A stretch of 64,000 bases of DNA from contig NC_135222.1 in assembly GCF_052324685.1 (NCBI RefSeq), positions 9,963,373 to 10,027,372 on the forward strand, written 5' to 3'. Shown here in pieces: positions 12,102-28,330 of this stretch (the first letter of the stretch is position 1; each line of letters starts with the position of its first letter). This DNA is from Brachyhypopomus gauderio (Eukaryota; Chordata; Actinopteri; Gymnotiformes; Hypopomidae). Position numbers and translations under genes: made by a program. A model generated the notes under the pieces. The model had not been told where the DNA came from. It saw only the letters and a list, made by a program, of their open reading frames with translations, and did not search any database.

Positions 12102-13370
12102 CACCTCATGTTGAGAGTTTAAGAATAGTTATTAGCTTTTAAGAAGAGGTTAGGATCTAAAAAACCACACTTGGAACAAAATTGGTCTATACTATAATTT
12201 TTTTGCTTCTAATTGTCACGTTCAGATCTTACTAATATAGTAAGAACATTAGGCATGTTATACATTTTCTAGCCTGAATAAACAAGTATGCAAACAACTA
12301 GAACACTTTCATTCAGAGCCATGTTATTTAGTGTAGTCTGCAAAACTTTATATTGCTGAAACTGAATTGTGATGAAGGCAAACATCAAATTCTTGACTCT
12401 AATATTGTACATGTTAAACTTTTGGATAAAATGACACTGAAATCATTTACAGCCACCAGGTATCTTTCAGCACACATTTTGTAGCAAACAAATTCTCAAG
12501 TACTGTCATAGCAGTTCATCATGAATGTAAGTCTAAAATAATACAATAGGGGTATAATACTGAAACAAAGTTGTGTTGTATCATATTCACTATATGTATA
12601 ATACTGAAACAAGTTGTATCACATACTCACTATATATACAATGCAGAAACAAAGTTTTCACTCATAAACATTCGTTTGCACCCCCCCCTCTTTTTTTTTA
12701 TACAGAAAATACCGATGCTCAAGTATTAAACATGATCAAATACATAAAACAAGCTATTAATCAAGTTCAAGTAAGGTCTCCTGGTCTCTCTTAGCTACCC
12801 TGAATTTGGCACATCAGAGATGGGTTATTTACAACAGGGAACACACTGGACAGTGAAAGTTGTCCCTGGAGAAACAGTAACAAAACAACAAACCTAGTGC
12901 ATCAATCATCATACCTGTCTGTCAGCCTATACATTTGCAAATAATTAATCAATATTATGAGGGTAGTATAAAAAAAAAAACGTAAAAACTGTGCTGTCAT
13001 CTAGACTAGAATTAATTCACTATTTACACAAGAAAGCAACAATAGTACATCAAATAAGACAAATGGCATGTAACACTTTGCATATGGACCCAAGGTAAAA
13101 TTCTGATCAAATAACCAGCATATTAAATAAATAGTAGCAATGCATTTAAAATAAATAACCCTCAAGCCCAGGTGAAGAAGCACAGGTATGAGGCTTATTA
13201 TTTAGATTAAATAAATATTACTTTCACCTTGTGAACCACCATGCTCACCATCAGACCTTCCACATATTTCAACCATAATTTGACCAATAATTGTACCAAT
13301 GCCAGAGATGGAGCAGACTTCTCATTAACAGGTTTGGACTGGAAGGTCTGGATGATCCTCATGGAGCTAT
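12102..13370. other. Intergenic, no gene seen
   Basis: AT-rich DNA between the LTR and the 3' end of TSPAN3; the part nearest 13370 is probably the TSPAN3 3' UTR. A short internal duplication (ATACTGAAACAA with TATCA) lies at 12560-12650. Confidence 0.5.
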
Positions 13371-16613
<3,243 letters not shown>

Positions 16614-16869
16614 TGTCACTGCCGAAACCGGGTGTTTTATTCAGAAAAGGAATTGAGAAATATTTAAATATCACTGCAGCATACCTAATATACCATTGTC
16701 CTATCTATTTTCTCACGGCCCAGCTCAAATCATCAACAGAGGTTCCTACTGGACAGCGCCAGTCACGTGACTCGGTGACCTCAGTTTTTGTGAAGTGCAT
16801 TTTCTTTTTACTGACAATAGATGGAGACAAAACTTTGGACATTTGGAATTTACTGACTTCCGTTTAAGA

Positions 16870-18224
16870 ACGGAGCGAATAGTTTTAATGGCCACACACA
16901 CCTTATATTATTATTAAATATCATTGAGATTACGTTGAAATCACGGAAAACATATAGCAAAAAATTAAATCATGTATAGCAGGAGAACAGCTAATGTGGA
17001 CACTCTGTTCCAGGAGTTTCTCATCTGCAACAATATACTTGCTCTAATTTTGAAGCTGCTGCAAAACCAACAACAACGCTACTCACTGAACGACCAAAAT
17101 GAATATTTACATCCGTGCATGACAATGACAGGCATTTCCCCTCTTTTACCTTATACATCACTATACTCCTAAACAATTGTAGGCCTATGCATTTTACTGT
17201 AATGCCTGATGTTAGCATTGACTGATTTCTGCAGTTGTCTTTTATAAATCACCATAATGTTCAAGAACTTCAGAATCAATATTATGGATTATAACAGTCC
17301 TAATTTAGGCTAATTTACATGTATTATTTTAGATGATATGAAAATGTTATGACACCAAATGCTTTCTGGGGTGGGTTTCCCGAAACGTTCGTAGCGCTAC
17401 TTCTTAACCTCGTACGTTTCGGGAAACCCACCCCTGGTCAGTAAATCTTCCAAGGTGAAGTATCACAGCTGTATGTCAGAGGGATGAAGTGTTATAGCTG
17501 TCAGAGGGGATAAATGTTCTAGTGTGACTGGGCCAGGGAAGGAAAACACATGCAGCGATACACCTAGCAGGAGCTGTTTTACCAGATCTGTGCTTGTGAG
17601 TCTTTACAGATCTGATCTATAAAGCAGATAGTGCCAACAACAAGACTAAATGTAAAAGGTTTAAATTTACATTGCATTAGGCAGGTTAATCTGTCTGTTA
17701 TGTTAAATTGTAATACGTTCCATTACCAAATTTCTTATACTGGTGTGATTCATTCATTCAAAAGTGAGAGGCAGCATCATAGTCTTTAATAATACCACCT
17801 GATTTTATCATGACTGACAAAAAAATGTTAAGAGGCTTAAAAAAGACAACAGTGAGTGAGTATTAATGCTTGAAACATAACGAAATGAATTGTGTACCAT
17901 ACAGTTCACCCACATATTTCTTTTCTGGTGGTGTGATTACTCTCTGGCTCTTGTGTTGTTTACTTAATAATTGGTGTTGTTTTTTTATATCTTTGTTTCA
18001 TGCTGTGTGTACAAGCTGTGGACTAATATATAATGTAACATGTTCTGCTATGTGGAAAAAAAAGCTCTTGAAACACCACTGGCTAACTGTCTAGTTAGTG
18101 CCCACACACAAACACATTATTATGGGTCTGAGAATGCACAAGAGTTGCAGTTGGAATGTTGGGATGTATAACCCAATGATCTTTTCATTTTGGTGATAAG
18201 TAGACAAAAAGTGTCTGTGTGTGA
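16870..18224. other. Intergenic between TSPAN3 and NMB
   Basis: AT-rich, no exon recognised. The first part is the upstream region of TSPAN3, but no clear TATA box was identified. It contains the hairpin repeat at 17368-17434. Confidence 0.5.
17368..17434. repeat. Perfect 20-bp hairpin repeat
   Basis: Arms 17368-17387 and 17415-17434 are exact inverted copies (GGGGTGGGTTTCCCGAAACG) around a 27-base loop. Probably a tiny palindromic MITE; no protein and no clear target duplication. Confidence 0.85.
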
Positions 18225-18228
18225 GAGA

Positions 18229-18309
<81 letters not shown>

Positions 18310-18324
18310 GTGGTTTTTTGTGCA

Positions 18325-18387
<63 letters not shown>
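18225..18387. repeat. (GT)n-(GA)n-(TA)n compound microsatellite
   Basis: GT 18231-18273, GA 18274-18300, TA about 18329-18387, just beyond the NMB 3' end. Confidence 0.95.
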
Positions 18388-18390
<3 letters not shown>

Positions 18391-18460
18391 TTAGAAAGTC
18401 TAATCAGCTTCAGCATTTACAACCTTGCACACACACATTTACATTTTGCTAATATTTGTG

Positions 18461-18466
18461 TTTATT
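18461..18466 (-). promoter_or_regulatory. NMB candidate poly(A) signal
   Basis: AATAAA on the minus strand 215 bases after the NMB stop codon. Confidence 0.5.
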
Positions 18467-18680
18467 AAATACAAACTGCTACATAGAAACAATAAAATGC
18501 TGCACATTATCAGAAAATCAAATTTACAATAACAACCAATTTCGTTCATATAATTTGAAGACTTCTAATTGGACTTAACAAACAAATTACAATCAAGGGA
18601 CATCTGTGCATGTAACTGAGGATATCTGAAGATGTCAGGAGAGAGTGGTTTGTCTCTGAGAGGCCCAAGTGTGATCACCA

Positions 18681-19720
18681 TCACTTTCTGACGCCTTGGA
18701 TGTAGCTCTCTAAAATCTTCATCAATAATGTAGTCTCCTAAAATATCATTTCCGGTTAATAACAAATTTGAACTTAAGCAATGGAAGTCGTGCAGCAAAT
18801 ATATTGCCTACATTTACTATTCCAGTGTCAAAGGCAAACGACTGCAGATATGCCAGTAAATCATGGAAGAACCATCTTCTCAAAATTTGTCTTCTTGTTC
18901 TCAAGAAACCTTACTTTATTGTTTACATTACAGATTCACATGGGATAATCTTAATGTTATTTACACATTCACAAGGGAAACATTTTTCGCAACAATCAGA
19001 AGGTTATACATTTCACAATTAGAAAACACATACAAGGCATGTAAGAACGTTGTTATGTGTAAATATAATAATTTGTGTAAAAAGCATTTGTTAGTCCTTA
19101 CCGGATTTTTAGCGCGGCTTTCCTCTGAGTCAAGACGCGCCTGTAGCGCTATTTTTAGGACCTCTTGATAAAGATCATCAGGTTCTACCTTTTGTGGATT
19201 CAGGGCGACTTCGAAGGCACTCATATTATCATCGTGGGGGGGCGAGAACGCGCTGTCCACCACGCTCTTCTTCCCCATGAAGTGACCTGAAAGACAGAAG
19301 ACTTTTCGGTAGCGCGTGCAGAAGGTGCACGCGGGGTACACCGAAAAATCTATATCCTGTACCAGGGTCGACGGCGAACTCTCGAAACTTTTGTCCGTTC
19401 GGTGCATAAATAAACTATGTAAAAATATGTAATGCTAATTTTACTATTCTAATGTGATCTTTACCATTAGAACAGGCTATGGCATTTTCATGAGTCACAA
19501 CAGGATTGGTATTAGAGTTTGAGACGCACATTTTGTGTTGAATTCGAAGCTCACCTGTGGCCCATAGGTTTCCCCTCGGATTGACTTTGATCTTCGCTAC
19601 TTTGTTCCTCAGTTCAGTCAAATCGAGGCTGACTGAAGATGTGATTGAAATATAGGAAAAAAACACAAGATAGGCGAAGAATCCAAACTGTGTAAAGCTG
19701 TGTAAAGTAAAACTCGACAT
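18681..19720 (-). CDS. nmb: NMB, neuromedin B precursor (complete, 3 exons)
   Basis: Secreted bombesin-family neuropeptide that acts on the NMB receptor. Exons: 19720-19555, 19286-19102, 18737-18681; phases 1 and 0 match and give 135 aa. Residues 1 to about 31 form a hydrophobic signal peptide (QFGFFAYLVFFSYISIT). The active decapeptide GNLWATGHFM is residues 50-59, followed by Gly60 (amide donor) and Lys61-Lys62 (convertase site). The first intron splits the codon of Gly56 inside the peptide, as in other NMB genes. The C-flanking part ends ETTLLMKILESYIQGVRK, which resembles the ILQK-type C-terminus of mammalian NMB. The HFM ending and WATG core exclude GRP. The longer frame through exon 3 in another phase (to 18565) is a shadow. 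Confidence 0.96.
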
Positions 19721-19741
19721 TTCTAAACTATTCAAATTCAA

Positions 19742-19742
<1 letters not shown>

Positions 19743-19798
<56 letters not shown>
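19743..19798. repeat. (AAT)n in NMB 5' UTR
   Basis: About 18 AAT/ATT triplets, 23 bases upstream of the NMB start codon and downstream of the TATA box, so probably transcribed into the 5' UTR as (AUU)n. Confidence 0.9.
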
Positions 19799-19803
<5 letters not shown>

Positions 19804-19867
19804 TTAGGTACAATAGAATATGGACGATATCGGTTCTCAAATGTTAACGTTTCAAACGCGCAACCTC

Positions 19868-19873
19868 TTTATA
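19868..19873 (-). promoter_or_regulatory. NMB candidate TATA box
   Basis: TATAAA in the context GGATATAAAGAGG on the minus strand, 148 bases before the start codon, which would put initiation near 19840 and the AAT tract in the 5' UTR. Confidence 0.55.
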
Positions 19874-19879
19874 TCCCAG

Positions 19880-22800
19880 TGGCAGTGGGTTGGGCTGCGT
19901 TCCATTCTTGCGCAGAATGGTCAGTCATTTCGCGCGCATATTGACCCATCTCGGGCAACCCCCGCCCCCACCCCATCTCCCCACGATGATTTCAGTAAAA
20001 CAACAGCCAGATGGTTTCATGGTCGTACACAAATCAGAACCATGGACAGCACCCCACGTCGCAATCTCCCACGTTCTGCCTAATGACGAAACATGATGCG
20101 AGAATTTACCATGTGTAACTTGTTACACAAATATGAATAAATTTATGAAAGTTTCATTACCTTTAAACAAATAGAAAACAACCAAAAAAAAAACAGATCC
20201 CCATTAATTGTAATGGAGTAAAATATTTAAATCAAGTGCGAGTATTCGTACATTCTTCTTGTGGTCTGTCTCTCTGCTCCTCTGTGAATAACCCTAGTGA
20301 AGGTGAAGACAGCTAGACCTTTTCACACCCTTAAAAGAACTAAGTGCTAACATCGGCCAAGAACTAGAAGACCCCACGCTGTCCTGACCGTCACCCCTGC
20401 CATTTCAACATTTAAGCAGTGTCTAATGAGTGAGAACACTGGTCATCCATGATTCATCAGTCAGTCAAGCTGAAAATGTGATAAACCGTCTCTAATTAGT
20501 GCTCAGACACTCAGACGTGATTGTTAGCACCAGATTTGGAAACATGATGTGCTTGCGAGTGGGAGGAGCATGGTTATTTCATTTGGTTTGAAGAATTTGC
20601 TAAAGCACACAAACATTGTGTTAGAAATGCTGCTTCAACCTTTTCTCAACCCACAAACCCTTTCTCGTCACCAAAAAAGGTCAGTAAACTTTGAAATGTT
20701 GAGTAAGAGTGTTAATATAAAAAAAATGTTTCTGTCGATTTCAAAAAATGTCTTAAATTTGAACAAACTTGGATTTTAATGCATCTGTCCATGCAGCCTC
20801 ACAGTGTATAACACCTAGAGCATGTCATTAATTTAAAATGTGTTAGTCTGTATGCAACATGACCTCTTACTTAAGACTGGAATAACAACCAGTCTTAACA
20901 TAAAAACTCCTTTTGTGTCTTGAGTATCTGGTAGTTTTGCTTTTTAATTGTCATCTGAGACCTAACATCACTGACTGAATGTGTGGTCTAGATATCAGGA
21001 TAACAGCAACATTTGATTTTAGACAAAAGGACTAATCCAAACAAATCCTAAATTGCTACATTACCCCTGGACTCACCATGGTGAATAAACATTGCCTTAT
21101 TGACAATCATTCTTATCATAAATCAGGCTTTCAAATTTCCTGGAGATGGTGATAAACTAACACAAACTATGAAGTAACATGCACATGTTAAACTAAAATG
21201 CTGTATGAGTCATGTCTGCTGCCCCACTCATCTCTGTTTCCCTTCACACCTGTTTGCACTTACCTGAAATTGAGAGGCACTAATCAGTGCCACAAACGTT
21301 TATGGCGATTTCTGTCACAGCATACAAAACAAGGCTATTCAACATGCTCTGATAACAGTAATGACATTTGTGTGAATCCCCCCCCCCCCCCAAAAATAAA
21401 CACTGATATATGCTTTTAAAGAACAGTGACATTAAAAAGTAGGTCAGTTACACAGCGAAGATCGATGTCAAAGTTGTATAGAGCACAGAATACCCAAGAC
21501 GGAAGAGCACCTTAACACAGAACGCTGTGGTGAGGAGACATGCAGGTATACAAACACCATTGTAGGGTTCACTGGGGACCCTTTGAGATTGGAGAGTTCT
21601 GCCTGGGATGAGCGTTGGATGAGGGTTGGATTTGATCTAGTTACTGCTACATTTAAAATCTGTCCAGCAGAAGACAACTGTTCCTTCATTAGATTTTCTG
21701 CTTCCTGAAACACCGTCTGCTCATTTTAATGATCGTCTTTTAACTATTATCTTCAGTGTTTGAGAGTAATGCTCAATAGACTGGCAGAGAAAGGTGATTA
21801 TAGTCTTTTCTGTTAAGAGGTTTACATTTTTTTCTGTTGAATATGAGTTGGATGGGACTAACATTGATGAGTGTAATACCGGGTCTGCCAAAGGCCCAGT
21901 CTGAGACACTGTAGTGCTCCTTCCGCCTGCATTCTGGCAGACTATTAGCCCAGGGGATCATGCACATGGGGATTTAAATATTCTGCTTGGAGATACACAT
22001 TAAATCATCAATATCCTATAGTTTGCTTTATTTTTTATTAAAAAACACTGTGAAGCCTCTCACACGAAATGGCCACTTTCCTGCATATAATTCAGTTTCT
22101 TTACAACTGAGTGAAAACATATAACATTTGGATATGCTTTTTGTCAATTACAGGTTTTACAGTGGTGTCTTTTCCAGTGGAACAGGCTCTTGTTCAGAAT
22201 AAGGCGGCTCAAACATATGACTAAACCACCCTCATCTTGCCTGTGGTCACTCACCAGTGACGCTGCACTGAGTTTACATTGTGAGAGAGAATATAACATT
22301 GATAAATGCTTATTCCATTGCATAACTATACTAATAATAAATAGAGCTTTAATCACATGGAATTAAACTGACAGCAACTTTAAGGAAAACACTCAGAAGA
22401 AAATAGTGATAGCTGTCCCTTCATTACAATGACATGCTTAAAAAGACAGAAAAAAAGCTTTTATAAGAATATAATATTGAGTTAAATAAACCACAATTAA
22501 AGAGCCCACCTGGATATTCCTATGGAATATCAGGAGGTAATCATCTGCATAATGCGATGGGTAACGTCTCCCTATTTATACACAGAAATTTATCATCATG
22601 AAATGTCAAATTGCAGAGACCAGTCAGTACACTGAACATATTTTGTTTAGAGTACTGAAATGACATAACCTCACATCTCTCATTTCACCTGAGACAAAGG
22701 ACAGTTTAATTCTTTAGCAAATATGTACCATTGAGGAATTTAGGTCTGTCAGAATCACAGATAAACACATTTGATATTTAGCTGGTGAAGAAGGCCAACC

Positions 22801-25587
22801 AACTGGATTAGCACCTGGTCCTCTGGAGAAAAAGGAGTGAACCTCATTGCTGATATCGGTTCATGGCTTCAGTCACATCAATAGAGACATTCACTGCACT
22901 AGATCCATAGTGACTCACCATGAAAACAAACATCATCAGATCTTTTGCCCTCGTTGTGTCATTCACTGAGTCTTAGGAAGGTCTGCTGGTGGACAGACGC
23001 TGAGAGTTTAGTAATGGCTTAATAAATGTTTTCATTGCATTTCAGTACTGATGTTTCAGAACTTCAGTAGTTCAAATGCAGTGGTAAGGGGTCATTTTGC
23101 ATAGAGTGCTGTAAAATTTATTTGCACAAAGCTCCACCCTTAAGAAAACGGGTGCTAAAAGCAGCTAAAATGCAGATAAACATTACAAAGAAGAGGCACA
23201 GGAGCAAATATGAAGCTCACTGTTCTCCTGCAAAAATACATGAAGGGCTTACAAGTCCTGGTTCTGAAGAGAACAAGACACAGTAAATAGTTAAACCCAG
23301 AGCATTAAAGTGTTAAACAATTGTTAAACAGAGAACATTTGCCTTTCAAATAGAATACAATTAGCCCAGAGGTATTTTATCTCATTATTTAGCCTTTGCT
23401 CTTGTGAAGGCTGCAAGACTGCTATCAGAATGTCACTGCTTCCTGTGGCATACATGTGGTCTGCTTGCCAGATTATTGTGCTGGTGACAGTTCGGCATTG
23501 ACACCACAGACACACTGGCTGCCTCTGACTTTTTGTGGCGAGGAGATAAAAGTTGCTGAAATGCCAACAGTACAGTGGCATTTAGGGAGAATCCACAGCC
23601 TCCCATGCATTCTGCATGTTTAAGGCCAAATCACATTCTTAGAGTCATTATGATCACCACTATACAAACAGTGACGTTTGACCTGTATATCCTTGAGTCC
23701 TCCTTAATTTTTTTGATCCTTTTTTGTTGGGGGGGTTGTTTGTTATTTGTGCATCGCTGACATTTGAATGAACTGGAAATGTAGATTTTTTTTCCTTCTT
23801 TATAAACATTGTGTCTTGCAGTTCTGTTCCGATGACTCAAATGTTTTAAGCACTAATGTTTCAAATCGCACTGTTCTTCTCTCTCAGTTCTCTGTTCAGA
23901 TGTGTGTCCTATTAACTAACCAGCCTTAAGCAGCTAAATCTTCTCATTATTCTCTTCATTTACTTTATCAAGATGTGATTTAGCAATAATTCACATGGAA
24001 ATGCTAATTAAGAGCTCTTGAGCGGGACATTTGCAAAGTTCAGACTTGAATTCATATGAATTCATTTCACTGATGTTACAAAAAAAAAAAAATTTGGTTT
24101 TATTAAAGCAGTTCTGTTGGATATGTGAAAGTATGTTAATGTATGATGTTCGCTGCACATTCAAGGCAAGGCTTGTCTGGGTTCAGGAATATTTCATTTT
24201 TTTTTAGTTCTCCAAATATTCTTCAATATAATCTATTCACTGCAATTTGCCCACAGCAGACCAGTCATGATGTTTTTGACGACATGATGACCAATCTCAG
24301 TCTACACTAACAAAGACAAACGTACTGACACTCCTGGACTCACTCAGATAGAAATTAGTGAGTTCATTGTCATACATTGTTTTCTCACTGCAACATATAT
24401 GTATGTGTTGTACTGAGCATTTTATTCAAATGTTGCAACATAGAGACTACTGTCAGCACCATCAGCCTGGACCATAGTCGATTCAATAAGAAAAATAATC
24501 ACAAACACGTTCTTACTGGCTCAGGCATGACACAGCCACACTGTAGTGTACAGGTTTTCTGTGAGAAACATTCAATCAAAAAACAACATTTGCTGAATGT
24601 GTTAGATACAGTGTAAATGGAACTGGGATGTGGTGGCACAGCACCGGAAAACACATTTCAATAAAGTTTTGAATTAGGAATCTGGAATGGGGAAAAAATG
24701 TTTTTCAAACATGACTAAGAATTAGCAGCTGGTTTAGTTTTTTTTTATTATAAAGTATCTGTAAAATGTTCTCTATATACATGTATCATTGCTCACAGAC
24801 ATATGAAGTACCACTTTAAAGCTCTGAACAAGCCACTATCTGCCATTGACCATTCATCATATTGAATTAGTCATTTTTTGTTTTTTCAAACTAATACAAT
24901 CTGTACTTTTTATTAGTACTGTTTTTATTTGTACCGTTTTTGCATACGTATTTATGAAATGCTTCACATTTAGGGTACGTGAATTAAACTAACTTGTGCT
25001 TAACATGAGCATAATTTATTCATAGAAGATGTTTCATAGTGCATGTCTTTAAATTACACAACAAGAAGAAGCATCAGAGTCTAAAATACACACCGCAGGT
25101 CCACACATCCCCCATTCATGTCAGCTTGTCTGCATCCAGAAACATCATTTCATATGACAGATTTGAAGGAACACATATTCTTCTTTATATTCTTTTTGAG
25201 ACTTGTGTTGGGTTCCTCCATCGTGATACCTTCAAGACCATTCTATTGCAAATCATTTGTCAGCATCTGCTCTCTTTCAATGTAAGGTGACTGTTGTTAA
25301 TTTGTCACATTAACACCAGCGTTTCTATGCAATAATTCACAACTATTTCGTTTCAGCTTTAAACACAACCTGCTTTATTATTTACAGTAATGGTGCTGAG
25401 CCTGGCTAATACACAAATCAATCCCTTGCTCTTGGTGAAGGGTTAGTGTGTATAGTCCTCCAGCTTTCTGTGACCTGCTTCTTTTAAGACATATAACTGA
25501 GACATGTTCAAAACAGATAAGGTTTGGACTCCTCAGCTCTGAATCCTGTGTACTACTCTTGTGTACCATTCTTGTGTACTATTCCTG
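19880..25587. other. Gene-empty interval
   Basis: 5.7 kb of AT-rich DNA with no exon recognised on either strand. The longest minus frame (21713-21468) shows no domain and no splice context. The human neighbours between NMB and ALPK3 (SEC11A, ZNF592) are not seen. Confidence 0.6.
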
Positions 25588-25595
25588 TATACGAC

Positions 25596-25770
25596 CAGAG
25601 GTGTCAATTCCAGGTTCAGAAAGTAAAAGTCCTCACCAGGATTTTGCTCAAGCTTGCTAGATTTTCTAATTGGTGCAGTCCAGGTAAAATTAGTGAAATC
25701 AACACAATCCAGGAAGCCTGAGCAAAATACTGGTGAGGACTTTTACTTTCTGATGGAATTGACACCTCTG
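25596..25770. mobile_element. Palindromic hAT-like MITE, 175 bp
   Basis: Starts CAGAGGTGTCAATTCC and ends GGAATTGACACCTCTG; about 50-bp imperfect inverted arms (AAAGTAAAAGTCCTCACCAG and its complement). Flanked by TATACGAC and TATACAAC, an 8-bp duplication with one change. Confidence 0.85.
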
Positions 25771-26814
25771 TATACAACTTATTTGTACTACTCATGGGAT
25801 GCTTAGTAATGTCGCAGCATTACTAAGGGGAAACAGACTCAGGTGTGGCCCTGATAGTCAGGGTCAAGAGGCTAAACTTTATCTTTTAATAAGTCATTTG
25901 CTTTGATATGTAGAAATTTTACACTCAGCTGTAAGTTGATATGAACAAGCTCAATATATGAAAGCAACTGCATGAAACTGCAAGCTGTGGAAACATATGT
26001 GCAACTCTGATGAGCTCACAGATCCACCCAAATTTGAGTTCTGTGGATCTTCAAAATTCCACTTTAAAACCCTCATTTCCCTTTAAAACCCCATGGTAGT
26101 CATTAATAGCTATGATAGCCATAGTTTTATACCTGATCCTGGATCAGTGTGAAGAGGGGTGTTAGACCATCATTCAATTGTGTCATGAAACAGCATATGG
26201 GCAGTTAGTGCCATTTGTTCCTGTCCTGCCATTTCTCCCATGCAGTAACCACTGGACGGCTGAACAGTGCATCACCACTTTAAGGGTGAACCTCCCCTTT
26301 AAGGACGAAGGTTAATTAGAAATTTAAGTGCTTGGTATTCGCAAGCATGAAACTTTGGAACTAATTACTCTCATCACACTCTCATCACTAAAATAAAGGG
26401 TCTTGACCACATAAAGCTTTAAGTGTAATTAGTGTACAAGAGATTCATGCTGCAGGATTAGTTTACTTGCAAGGACAAAAGGCCACATAACAGGATGCAC
26501 TGTAACTTATTCTCTGTTCTAGTGCCTGTTCTATGGATCTTGAGATGGTTCCTCTAGACACACAAAAATGACTCATGGACCACTAAACACCAGCTTTTGA
26601 AAAAGAAATGGCCAGCTGTCCATAAGCAAGGATCAAGACCTCTTAAGGATCTGAAGATATCCTTCTTGGAGGGATAGTCTTAGATTCCCTTCTCAGACTC
26701 AGAACTGTTATCTTCGAGAAAGAAAAGTGCACAAAATCCATCAAGAACCAACATTGTTTAAAAAAAAGTACATTCAGAATTAAAGCCTATCAAATCAATC
26801 ATTGTAAAATAAGT

Positions 26815-27960
26815 TGCAGTGCCTTGCAAGTAATCAACCCCTTTAAAAATCATCTGATTAATCAGATTCATCTGGATTACAAATGACACACAAATTGTTA
26901 CAGCCAGTATTTTTATTGCAAACCAACATGCTCTTGAAGTAAATTATTATTATTTGTCAGCGGATCTTTTAAAATATTAAAAACTGAAAATAAGCTGCTT
27001 ATAAGATTGAATTCCCTAAGAGTAGTACTTAGCAAAATATTTTGTTGAACAACTTTAGATGTGTTGGGGTATGTTTCTACCAGCTTTGAATACTGTTTAG
27101 GAGTGGTTATCTCCAATTCTTCATCAAAGATTTGCTCCAGATTGTTTACATTTACATTTTGGGCATTTAGGAGACGCATCCAGAGTGACTTACAAAGTTC
27201 TTCTCCATCTGTTCACATAATGCCTCCTAGATAGTACTGTAGATCAGAATACCGTAGGTCAGAACCCAAGAAACCCTTGACCTAGACTACTACTAAACTA
27301 TAGGAATCAATGTCATTACCTAGTATTGCAAATAAACATAGGCACATACTTAAACAACAATAATTAAAACTGATACCTAGAAGTGCAAATAAACATAGAT
27401 ATAAACATTCATTGTTCATTGTGTTAGGAATATGCTTGTGAACTTAATTTTCAAATAGTGCCACAGATTGAGTGCCACACAATTGGATTGAGAGTCAACT
27501 TGTAGACTTTGACTTGACCAGTAGAGAATTTACCTTTGTTGTTCAACCCCCAGTTTTTTTCTTTGGCCTTATGCATGGATCATTGTACTGCTGAAAAATG
27601 AAGCTTCTACCATTCTTCAGGTTTTAGCACCAACCATCCATCTATCCATCCATCCATCCATCCATCCATCCATCCATCCATCCATCCATCCATCTCATCA
27701 TAAAACCTCACAGATTATTTAGCTCGGTCACTCTAGTGTTCTCTGGCAAACTCTAGATATTTTCTAACATGTTTTTTTTTTTGTTTCTAAAAGGTGTCTC
27801 TTCTTTAATGCCACCCTTCCATACAGTTCAGTTGAATTTAGAGCTTTTGACTGGTGACTGTTGACCTTTATTCCAGCCACAACAACTCCTTCAAAGTGAT
27901 TGCTGGCCTCTCTGTGGATTCCCCCACAACTCCCCTTCCTGCTCAGGTGTTGTGTTTTCT
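26815..27960. mobile_element. Degenerate DNA-transposon relic
   Basis: Begins near GCAGTGCCTTGCAAGTAATC, a terminal sequence known from a widespread fish DNA transposon, and continues through blocks (ATCATTGTACTGCTGAAAAA, GAAGCTTCTACCATTCTTCAG) of the same element. Interrupted by a SINE tail at about 27145-27200 and a CCAT tract. No open frame. Class assigned from resemblance only. Confidence 0.45.
27643..27693. repeat. (CCAT)n microsatellite
   Basis: About 12 copies of CCAT. Confidence 0.95.
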
Positions 27961-28330
27961 AGGCAGTGTCAGTATAATAGGTCCATGTCCTCATAACTGA
28001 CCACTCACTGTTCACTAATGAGTATAGTATTATATTATATTATATTATTATTATTATATATTATATTATAATACTTGGATAGTATTAATGCTTTATACAT
28101 AGAGACCAAATCTAAACCAAGTATGTCCTTGTGATGGTGATATCTATCATTTTATATTTCATCTGTGTAAAATATAGAGCTTCCGCAGGAATTCTATTTA
28201 ATCTGATGATTTCTAAGAGAGTTGAATCTTTTTTTTTTCAAAGCACCTTACATTATGCATTCTGATAATATATATTCTGAATGGGACTGGAAATGGTTTA
28301 CTTTCATTGTAAATAACTGAGAGTCGGGAG

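Noticed and set aside
18565..18798. 77-aa minus frame at the NMB 3' end (GDYIIDEDFRELHPRRQ)
   Set aside because: The exon phase fixed by exon 2 gives ETTLLMKILESYIQGVRK and a stop, which matches NMB; this frame is a shadow.
21468..21713. 81-aa minus frame (MFQEAENLMKEQLSSAGQ)
   Set aside because: Reads like a possible helix, but no family, no splice context and no neighbouring exons were found.
23575..23760. Plus-strand frame ending LLFVHR, loosely like the C-terminus of SEC11A, which would be the expected neighbour of NMB
   Set aside because: Only a few residues match, there is no acceptor at the right place, and no other SEC11A exon is present.
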